A stretch of 64,000 bases of DNA, taken from positions 248,001-312,000 of the forward strand of contig NZ_PDJV01000001.1 of NCBI RefSeq assembly GCF_004116465.1, read 5' to 3'. Shown piece after piece: positions 1 through 7,024 of this stretch. The notes beneath the pieces are model-generated. The model saw only the letters and a list, made by a program, of their open reading frames with translations. It did no database searches and was not told the origin of the DNA. The stretch is from Arcobacter sp. F2176 (lineage in GTDB: Bacteria > Campylobacterota > Campylobacteria > Campylobacterales > Arcobacteraceae). Each line of letters starts with the position of its first letter. Position 1 is the stretch's first letter. The position numbers and the translations under genes are program-made.

Positions 1-745
1 ACTTCGTTCAAATTGGGATAATATTTTAAGATATGGCAAAAACTACATCGAAAAAAGATTTAAAGAGGATGTCTATTCTTTCTATAAAAATAACTTAATA
101 AATAAATATCCAATAGATAGGAAAAGCTCTACTTATGTAAGATTAGATGACTTTAGTGAATTCTTTAAACCAAAAGGAATTCTTGATTCATTTTATAATG
201 ATTATATTTCAAATATGGTTTCTATTAATTCTCAATTTAATAGTTATTCACCTAAAGTCTTAGATGGAAGTATCATGAATTTCAATAAAAGTTTCATGAT
301 TGGATTATTAAAATCGCTTAAAATAAGAAATCTATTTTTTACAAACTCAGGTATTCTAAAAATAGAAGGGAATATTAAACCTTATGTTTTAGCTTCTAAT
401 TTAGCCACTATGGACTTCTTTTACGATGATGACTCTATTATTTATGAACATGGACCAATAAAAACTACTAAAATTGTTTGGCCACCAAAATCATCAAATT
501 ATATTGTGAAGTTTGATTTATTTGATTTATCAAATAATTCTGTTGTTGAACACTATTTAGATAATGAATGGGCTTTATTTAAAATAATAGATACATTTAG
601 AATTTCAAGAAATCTAAATAATTCAATAATATTGAAATATTCAAATAAAAAATTCACAGGTTCATATTATTTAAGTGGAGATTTAAGTAATATATTTGGT
701 ACAAGCAATTTATTGTCTAACTTTAATTTAAGTGAAAAACTATAA
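1..745 (+). CDS. tssM: TssM (IcmF-type) T6SS inner-membrane protein, C-terminal end only
   Basis: The reading frame is open from base 2 and ends at the TAA at 743-745; the start lies outside the window, so only about 247 C-terminal residues are seen. TssM spans the inner membrane, and its large periplasmic part joins the TssJ lipoprotein to build the T6SS envelope complex. The visible part has the usual features of that region: a stretch near the window start with 'RYPID...DFSEFFKPKGILDSFYNDY', as in IcmF proteins, then a beta-rich end with 'IVWPPKSSNY', matching the conserved 'WPG' type segment. The gene overlaps the phosphatase start by one base (TAATG). Identity rests on these motifs and on the downstream phosphatase, kinase, hcp and vgrG genes. 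Confidence 0.8.
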   Translation, partial: LRSNWDNILRYGKNYIEKRFKEDVYSFYKNNLINKYPIDRKSSTYVRLDDFSEFFKPKGILDSFYNDYISNMVSINSQFNSYSPKVLDGSIMNFNKSFMIGLLKSLKIRNLFFTNSGILKIEGNIKPYVLASNLATMDFFYDDDSIIYEHGPIKTTKIVWPPKSSNYIVKFDLFDLSNNSVVEHYLDNEWALFKIIDTFRISRNLNNSIILKYSNKKFTGSYYLSGDLSNIFGTSNLLSNFNLSEKL

Positions 746-1422
746 TGGGTTTTAAAAGTTATTGCTTTACTCACCCTGGACACTTGAGAACATTAAACGA
801 AGATTCTTTTTATATAAATGATGAAAAAAAACTTTGGGTTGTATGTGATGGAATGGGAGGACATGAAGAAGGAAATTTTGCAAGTCACTTAATAACTGAT
901 ATTTTTGAGTACTTTCCCTTAGAAGGCAGTTTTGAAAATAAAATTGAGATGATAAACAAACAGATAAAAATTATTCATAATTTATTAGAAAATAAAGTAG
1001 AAAAAATGGGTGGAAATATAACTATTGGTTCAACTTTAATGTTATTACATATTGAAGATGATAAAGGTGTTTGTATTCATATGGGAGATACTAGATGTTA
1101 TTGTTTACAAAATGGCACTTTAAGAACTATTACTAAAGATCATGCTATTCAAATAAATGATTTTTATGGATCAAGAAGATATTTAACATCTGCACTTTCT
1201 GCTCCTGGAAATTTGATTATTGAAACTACCAGATTTACTGTTTATAAAGAAGATGTTTTTTTAATTTGTACTGATGGATTATATGATTATATTTCAAATA
1301 AAATTATAAAAGAAGCAATGTCTCAAGAGAATAAAGAAGAGGCTTTGTTCAAGCTAAAACAAAGTGTTTTAATAACTTCTGCAGAAGATAATATTACAGT
1401 AACAATAATTGAGAATATATGA
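745..1422 (+). CDS. pppA: PP2C-family Ser/Thr protein phosphatase of the T6SS (PppA-like)
   Basis: A 225-residue single-domain PP2C phosphatase, expected to be cytoplasmic. All metal-binding motifs are visible: 'RTLNED' (E19, D20), 'VVCDGMGGHEEG' (D35), 'TIGSTLMLL', 'HMGDTR', 'ICTDGLYD' and the closing 'EDNITV'. In T6SS clusters PppA removes the phosphate that the kinase PpkA places on a scaffold protein such as Fha and so turns firing down; that role is taken from known systems. The start overlaps the tssM stop by one base and its TGA overlaps the kinase start (ATGA), so the three are translationally coupled. Confidence 0.85.
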   Translation: MGFKSYCFTHPGHLRTLNEDSFYINDEKKLWVVCDGMGGHEEGNFASHLITDIFEYFPLEGSFENKIEMINKQIKIIHNLLENKVEKMGGNITIGSTLMLLHIEDDKGVCIHMGDTRCYCLQNGTLRTITKDHAIQINDFYGSRRYLTSALSAPGNLIIETTRFTVYKEDVFLICTDGLYDYISNKIIKEAMSQENKEEALFKLKQSVLITSAEDNITVTIIENI

Positions 1423-2297
1423 AAAGTACATTCAAGAAAAACTTAACATATATAAAGAAAGAAAAAATATTTATATTAAATAATAGATATATAATAGAAG
1501 AAGAGATAGGAAGAGGGGGATTAAGTATTGTGTATAAATCATTAGATTTATACAATGAATACTTTAATATAAAAAGTAATATTGCAATAAAAATGCCTAC
1601 AAAAGAGTTATTATCAAAAAATCATATAGAAGACTTTGTATTTTCTGAATATTTATTCTTAAAAGAGATTGACAATGAAAATATTGTAAAAGTATTAGAT
1701 TTTGGAATTGATAAAAAGTCTAATATCCCATATTTAGTCCTAGAGTACCTCGAAGGAAAACTATTAAGTCAAATAACAATACCTGATTTAAGTAAAAAAT
1801 TTAAAATAAATCTATTCTTAGATTTATTTACTTCTTTATTATATATTCATAAAAAAGGAATAATTCATGCGGATATTAATCCTTCAAATATAATAATTAA
1901 TGAAAATCAAAAATCAAAAATTTTTGATTTTGGAATATCTCAATATCTTGATGCAACAGATAAAATTCAGCTTGATTATAAACAATTTAAAGGTTTTAGT
2001 CCTCAATATTGTGCACCTGAAATTTTAAATGGAGATAAACCTTCTTTTGAATCTGACATTTTTTCTTTTGCGGTTATGATGTATGAACTTTTCACACTTA
2101 GATTACCTTATTCAAAAAACTCATTAGAATTAATAAATCATAAATTTACAAATAAAGAACTTCTTGGAATTCCATTTTTTTTAAGATTTTGGTTTAAAAA
2201 AGCACTAAATAGTAATCCACAAAAAAGAAATAATAATAAATTTATTTATTATTTAGCAAAAAACAAATTCTTAAGTGATTTTTTAATTATTATTTAA
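1419..2297 (+). CDS. ppkA: Protein kinase-fold protein of the T6SS (PpkA-like), altered catalytic loop
   Basis: A 292-residue Hanks-type kinase fold with almost no extra domain. The glycine loop 'GRGGLS' is at residues 31-36, the ATP lysine is K58 ('IAIKMP'), the DFG motif is at 170-172 and 'APEIL' marks the end of the activation segment. The catalytic loop reads 'HADINPSN' (150-157): the Arg of HRD is Ala, and the usual Lys two residues after the Asp is Asn. There is no obvious transmembrane segment or von Willebrand domain, unlike Pseudomonas PpkA. Coupled to the phosphatase by a 4-base overlap. It probably opposes PppA in posttranslational T6SS control, but its activity may be reduced. Confidence 0.8.
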   Translation: MKSTFKKNLTYIKKEKIFILNNRYIIEEEIGRGGLSIVYKSLDLYNEYFNIKSNIAIKMPTKELLSKNHIEDFVFSEYLFLKEIDNENIVKVLDFGIDKKSNIPYLVLEYLEGKLLSQITIPDLSKKFKINLFLDLFTSLLYIHKKGIIHADINPSNIIINENQKSKIFDFGISQYLDATDKIQLDYKQFKGFSPQYCAPEILNGDKPSFESDIFSFAVMMYELFTLRLPYSKNSLELINHKFTNKELLGIPFFLRFWFKKALNSNPQKRNNNKFIYYLAKNKFLSDFLIII

Positions 2298-2345
2298 TTA
2301 TCTTTTAGATATTATTTTGTGCATTTAAAATAATAAGGAAAAAAA

Positions 2346-2870
2346 ATGAACAACCCAATATTTATTTCGATTGAAGGCAGTACTCAAGGATTAATTACCG
2401 AAGGTACATTCACACCAGAGTCTGTTGGAAACTCTTATCAAAAAGGCCATGAAAATGAAGCTTTGTTAAAAGGTTTTTCTCATAATATCAGAATCCCAAG
2501 AGATCCACAGTCTGGTCAACCATCTGGACAAAGAGTACATGAACCAGTTGTTATCACTAAATTAATTGATAAATCTTCACCTCTTTTATACAATGCACTA
2601 ACGAAGGGTGAAACACTTACAAATGTTGAATTAAAATGGTACAGAACAAGTTATGCAGGTAAACCTGAACATTACTTAAGTATTGTACTTGAAGATGCTG
2701 TAATTGTTGATATGCATACTTCTCTTGATACTGAAGAAGGTCTAGCAAAGACTCAAGTTGCTCCTTTAGAAACAGTTTCATTTGCGTATAGAAAAATCAC
2801 ATGGAGACATGAGATTGCAAGTACTTCTGGAGAAGATGATTGGAGAATTGGAGTAGGATTAAACGCTTAA
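2346..2870 (+). CDS. hcp: Hcp, T6SS inner-tube protein
   Basis: A 174-residue Hcp/TssD-family protein. Hexamers of Hcp stack into the tube that the contracting sheath drives out of the cell. Family marks include the N-terminal 'IFISIEGSTQG', the 'FSHNI' strand, 'RVHEPVVITKLIDKSSPLLYNAL' and the C-terminal 'VSFAYRKITWRHE'. A good ribosome site (AAGGAAAA) precedes the ATG. There are 48 bases between the kinase stop and hcp, with room for its own promoter, and a strong hairpin follows it. Hcp is made in large amounts, so separate termination makes sense. Confidence 0.95.
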   Translation: MNNPIFISIEGSTQGLITEGTFTPESVGNSYQKGHENEALLKGFSHNIRIPRDPQSGQPSGQRVHEPVVITKLIDKSSPLLYNALTKGETLTNVELKWYRTSYAGKPEHYLSIVLEDAVIVDMHTSLDTEEGLAKTQVAPLETVSFAYRKITWRHEIASTSGEDDWRIGVGLNA

Positions 2871-2885
2871 TCTTATTTTCTACTA

Positions 2886-2924
2886 ATAGTGACATATAAG
2901 TTACTTTTATATGTCACTATTTAT
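2886..2924 (+). terminator. Hairpin terminator after hcp
   Basis: A perfect 14-bp inverted repeat (2886-2899 with 2907-2920, 7-base loop) directly follows hcp and is followed by a T-rich stretch. It probably ends or weakens transcription before vgrG, so that hcp mRNA is more abundant than the spike mRNA. Confidence 0.7.
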
Positions 2925-2994
2925 ATTTAGTTTATTCTAAAAAGATTAATACTTATTAATTATTTTAGAGTAAATTCTAACAAAAAGAGAATCA

Positions 2995-4883
2995 ATGTCA
3001 AAAGAGATAATAAGAAATAATGTAGAAGAGATAGAAGAGGCAATAAAAAGTGGATTAAACTTAAAAGAGCTACGAAAAGAAGTAAAACAAGATATAAGTG
3101 CAAGGATAAAACTATTAAATTATAAACCAAACGCTACAGTTGGTATTATAGATGGAAGTTTTAATGTCTATAGACTTTTAGGTTCTAGTAGTGTTAATAA
3201 TCCTTATTCTTTTACTATTACTTTTGTTAGTGATGATTTTATCAATATTGAGGATATTGTTGATACAGATATTGAGTTAAATCTTAAAGATAATATTAAT
3301 CCTTTAATTAAAAAAACAATATATGGTAAAATATTTAAAGCAAGTGAAGATTCTATTGTTGCTAAGAAACATCTTTATATTATAGAAGTTGTATCTCCTA
3401 TGTATTATCTTAGTTTAAATAATAAATACGAGATATTTCACAATAAAAAAACATCTGATATTATTGTTGAGATAATAAATAGATATAACCAATTATTAAA
3501 TCTAAAAATAGATGTTAAACTAGACCTAATAAAAGCTCCAACTAAAGAGTATACAACTCAATATAATCAAAGTGATTTAGAGTTTATTCAAATGCTTTGT
3601 GAGAAGGAGGGTTATAGTTTAATTCTTGATTACTCTTCTAATGATCCATATACTATAACTCTTTGTGAGTTAAATGAGCATGCTATTGTAAATACTTATT
3701 CTTCTACTTGTAGTTTTAATCATAGTAAAGAGTTTAAATCTACAAACTATATACAAGATTTTTATGATAAAGATAAACCAAGTTTACAATATAAAATCCA
3801 AACAGGTTCTAGTATAACTTCTAGTGTTGAAGACAATGAAAGTACTAGACAGTTAAGAATGGATATAAAAAGAGAAAAATTTAGAGATAAACTAAATATA
3901 TTAGATGAGTCTTATTATAAAGACCTAAATAGATATAGTAAAATAGACTCTCAAAGGGAGTATGTAAAGTCAAATATCATAAAAGGAACTTCTGAGGAGT
4001 TAAATATAAATGATTCTTTATGTATAACCTTAGAAGATGAAAAGGCAAATAAGCATATTGATTCTATTATTTTAGAAGTAAAATATGAAGGCTTCTTTCC
4101 AAATGCTTTAGATGAGTATAAACAAAACATAGATGAGACTAAAAAGCATCAACTTCAATATGAAGTTGAATTTACAGCCATTCCAAAAGATATAATATAT
4201 AAACCACCATATAAAATAAAAAAGCCTAATATAAACTCAATACAAACAGCAATAGTATCTAATGGTAATTCTAATACAAAAGATTATAGCAATACAATAG
4301 ATGTAGATGAACTAGGTAGAATAAAAGTATTGTTTCACTTTGAGAGTAATCAAATAACTTCTTGTTACTTAAGATTGTCAAATATGTTTAGTGGTGATGG
4401 ATATGGTTCTCAATTTCTTCCAAGAGTTAACTCTGAAGTAATAGTAAGCTTTATAAATGGAGATCCAGATTTACCAATTATTATAGGAACTTTACATAAT
4501 GGAGAAAATAAGAATCCATATAACCTTCCAAAAGAGAAAACAAAATCTTTTATAAAAACCCATTCTATTCCACAATATGAAGACAAAATAGGGTACAACG
4601 AAATAGCATTTGAAGATAAAAGAGGAAATGAGAATCTATCTTTAAGAGCACAAAAGGATATGAATACCCTTGTACTTAATGATGAGTTTAAACATATACA
4701 AAATAATTCAAAAACAATAATAGATAATGATAAAGAAGAAACTGTAGAAGCTAATTCTATTTTAACTGTAAATAAAGACTATACACAAAATATAAAAGAA
4801 AACCAGATAAATACTGTAGAGAAAGAAAAGATTACTACTGTTAAAGAAGATTATGAAATTCATGGTTTGAAAGATATTAATAC
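2995..4883 (+). repeat. Direct repeat A: shared vgrG core (copy 1)
   Basis: These 1,889 bases appear identical to 9684-11572, at an offset of 6,689. Identity begins exactly at the ATG (the base before differs: A here, C in copy 2) and ends inside the needle-coding part, where 'tattgtt' here faces 'aatagta' in copy 2. No difference was seen at the points compared by eye; a base-by-base alignment was not run. Confidence 0.9.
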
Positions 4884-5919
4884 TATTGTTAAAAATGATA
4901 TGAAAACTATTATTGAAAGAGATATGATAACAAGAGTAAAAGGAACATCAACAGAATACATAGAAAAAGATGTAAAGAAAAAATACTTAGAAAATCTATT
5001 TACTCAAGTAGGCAAAGACTATAGACTTGATGTTCAAAATAACTATCATCTTAAAAGTAATAATATAAAATTAAACGCAGATATTATAGAACTAATAGCA
5101 GAGACAGGAGTTACTTTAAGATGTGGAGGAAATGTTCTAACTGTAAATCAAGGTGGAATACACTTAAAATCAGGGAATATAGATACAACCTCAAGCAATG
5201 GTGGAGTAAATGCACAAGATGTTGCAAAACCACTTATCCCAAAACCATTATATGAAAAGATAAGAGTAGTGTCATTAGATGTTGATGTCTCAAAACAATC
5301 AGCTATCGATGAAGTATTAACTTTCACAGCAACAGTAGAAAAATATGAAAATGATGATTGGAGCCAAACTACAGATCTAAATGAAACCCAATTAGCACAA
5401 CTTCAATGGTACTTCATAAAAAACAATGATGAAAGTGATACAGATATAATAACAGATAATCCAACAAATGATAATATGACAATAAATGGTCTTACAATGA
5501 CGGTAAATGTAGAAGAAGATAATATCCAAAAATGTGGACATGCCCATTGTTATGTTGTAAATAGTGAAGAAGAAGGGTATGCAATAAGTGAACTTAAAAG
5601 ATATTTAGAAGTTGAGGATATAGTAAGTTCTCATATATCAAAAGAAGAGGGTGAATGTATTGCTGTATTAAATATAGAAGAACCAAGATCTGAAGAGTTA
5701 GCACAAATAAGATGGACAGTTGAAGGAAGAGAAGAATCAAAATATGATGGGAAAGAAACCATTGTCCATAACTTAAAAGAAGAAAAAGTACATGAAATTA
5801 ACTTTTTAGCATATATTGATGGTAGACCTGAAGATGGTGCAAATGCAAGATTAACTTTTGATGAAAGAAAAAATCAAAAAGTAAAAAATAATACAAAAAC
5901 AAATAAACAGGAAAAATAG
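2995..5919 (+). CDS. vgrG1: VgrG spike protein 1 with extended C-terminal tail
   Basis: A 974-residue T6SS spike protein. VgrG trimers cap the Hcp tube and carry effectors. The first 60-70 residues are a helical extension before the gp27-like part ('YTTQYNQSDLEFIQMLCEKEGYSL' lies near residues 180-205). The gp5-like OB domain follows, with 'DVDELGRIKVLFHFES' and 'GSQFLPRVNSEVIVSFINGDPD'. The needle comes next, with short repeated strands such as 'NTVEKEKITTV', ending in 'GVTLRCGGNV'. Beyond it is a tail of about 220 residues that looks beta-rich and immunoglobulin-like, with a Lys-rich end. Residues 1-629 match VgrG2 exactly; the tails differ. The downstream Sel1 gene starts 1 base after the stop, so the tail probably serves the Tle1-like cargo. 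Confidence 0.93.
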   Translation: MSKEIIRNNVEEIEEAIKSGLNLKELRKEVKQDISARIKLLNYKPNATVGIIDGSFNVYRLLGSSSVNNPYSFTITFVSDDFINIEDIVDTDIELNLKDNINPLIKKTIYGKIFKASEDSIVAKKHLYIIEVVSPMYYLSLNNKYEIFHNKKTSDIIVEIINRYNQLLNLKIDVKLDLIKAPTKEYTTQYNQSDLEFIQMLCEKEGYSLILDYSSNDPYTITLCELNEHAIVNTYSSTCSFNHSKEFKSTNYIQDFYDKDKPSLQYKIQTGSSITSSVEDNESTRQLRMDIKREKFRDKLNILDESYYKDLNRYSKIDSQREYVKSNIIKGTSEELNINDSLCITLEDEKANKHIDSIILEVKYEGFFPNALDEYKQNIDETKKHQLQYEVEFTAIPKDIIYKPPYKIKKPNINSIQTAIVSNGNSNTKDYSNTIDVDELGRIKVLFHFESNQITSCYLRLSNMFSGDGYGSQFLPRVNSEVIVSFINGDPDLPIIIGTLHNGENKNPYNLPKEKTKSFIKTHSIPQYEDKIGYNEIAFEDKRGNENLSLRAQKDMNTLVLNDEFKHIQNNSKTIIDNDKEETVEANSILTVNKDYTQNIKENQINTVEKEKITTVKEDYEIHGLKDINTIVKNDMKTIIERDMITRVKGTSTEYIEKDVKKKYLENLFTQVGKDYRLDVQNNYHLKSNNIKLNADIIELIAETGVTLRCGGNVLTVNQGGIHLKSGNIDTTSSNGGVNAQDVAKPLIPKPLYEKIRVVSLDVDVSKQSAIDEVLTFTATVEKYENDDWSQTTDLNETQLAQLQWYFIKNNDESDTDIITDNPTNDNMTINGLTMTVNVEEDNIQKCGHAHCYVVNSEEEGYAISELKRYLEVEDIVSSHISKEEGECIAVLNIEEPRSEELAQIRWTVEGREESKYDGKETIVHNLKEEKVHEINFLAYIDGRPEDGANARLTFDERKNQKVKNNTKTNKQEK

Positions 5920-5920
5920 T

Positions 5921-7024
5921 ATGCAAAATATAATAAAAACCCTACTAATAATATGTATAACAACAGTAGTATTAAATGCACAAGAATTAAAAAAAAGCAA
6001 ATATGATATAACTCAATGTATAAAAATAGAATATAAAAAAGAAGATATAAAAAAATATAAGAAACTAATACAAGAGGGTGAACTACAAGGATATAGTTGT
6101 GCAGGTATATACTATGCAAGGCAAGGTGACTTTGATGAAGCAATAAACTACTTTAATGAAGGAAAAGAAAAAGGAAGTATAGAATCATACGCACAATTAG
6201 GAAGCTTATATTCTAGCTTTTTACATGATGATAAAAAAGCAGTAGAGAATTATAAAGTAGCAGCAAATGCTGGACATGGAAAATCAGCACATAATTTAGG
6301 TGTATATTATTATAGAAACCTTAAATATGATAAAGCATATAAGTGGTTTATGAAATCATATGAAACAGGAGATATGAACTCACTAATTTCTATTGGATTG
6401 ATGTATGAAGACCAAAAGAAATATGATGAAGAAATAGATACTTTTAAAAAAGTTGGTAAATTGGGTGAACCAGAGGGATATCGTAGTTTAGGGATTTTCT
6501 TTATAAAAAATAAAGATAGAAGAAATGATAAAGAAGGAATAAAATATTTAAAAAAATGTTATGAAATGGGATATGGGCTATGTGCAGCAGGACTTGGTAC
6601 ATATTATGAAGAATATAAAAAAGATTACAAAAAAGCAATTTATTGGTATAAAAAAGGATTTGAACTTAAAAATGAAGAGTCAACTTCAAGATTGGGACTT
6701 TTATATTCAGATATATTAAAAGATTATAAAAAAGCAATTTATTGGTATAAAAAAGGATTTAATGAACTTAATTGTATAGATTGTGCATTAAGTTTAGGAA
6801 TAATCTATAAAAATAATATAAAAGATTATAATAAATCAATTTATTGGTATAAAAAAGGCATAAAACTAGGAGATGCAAGGGCTATCCAAAATCTTGGGTT
6901 TTTATATGAAACAAAATTAAATAATAGAGAAAAAGCAATTTATTGGTATAAAAAGGCATTAAACACAGAAGTAAAATCTATGGCAAAAAGAAGACTAAAA
7001 AAACTAGGAGTATCATATGAGTAA
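5921..7024 (+). CDS. Exported Sel1-repeat protein, likely T6SS lipase immunity protein
   Basis: A 367-residue protein with a clear N-terminal signal peptide (hydrophobic residues 6-18, probable cleavage after 'VLNA'). The rest is made of Sel1-like/TPR helical repeats; the last four share 'AIYWYKKG' with a spacing of 33-34 residues, also visible as near-repeats in the DNA around 6625-6960. It sits between vgrG1 and the DUF2235 lipase, 1 base after the vgrG stop, and overlaps the lipase start by 8 bases. Periplasmic Sel1-repeat proteins are known immunity partners of some T6SS phospholipases (Tli5-type in Pseudomonas). Immunity is therefore inferred from repeat type, export signal and position. 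Confidence 0.75.
   Translation: MQNIIKTLLIICITTVVLNAQELKKSKYDITQCIKIEYKKEDIKKYKKLIQEGELQGYSCAGIYYARQGDFDEAINYFNEGKEKGSIESYAQLGSLYSSFLHDDKKAVENYKVAANAGHGKSAHNLGVYYYRNLKYDKAYKWFMKSYETGDMNSLISIGLMYEDQKKYDEEIDTFKKVGKLGEPEGYRSLGIFFIKNKDRRNDKEGIKYLKKCYEMGYGLCAAGLGTYYEEYKKDYKKAIYWYKKGFELKNEESTSRLGLLYSDILKDYKKAIYWYKKGFNELNCIDCALSLGIIYKNNIKDYNKSIYWYKKGIKLGDARAIQNLGFLYETKLNNREKAIYWYKKALNTEVKSMAKRRLKKLGVSYE

Noticed and set aside
6620-6960. Four near-identical DNA units about 100 bases apart, looking like an array
   Set aside because: They are in frame and encode the Sel1 repeats of the exported protein; spacing and conservation follow the protein, not a CRISPR.
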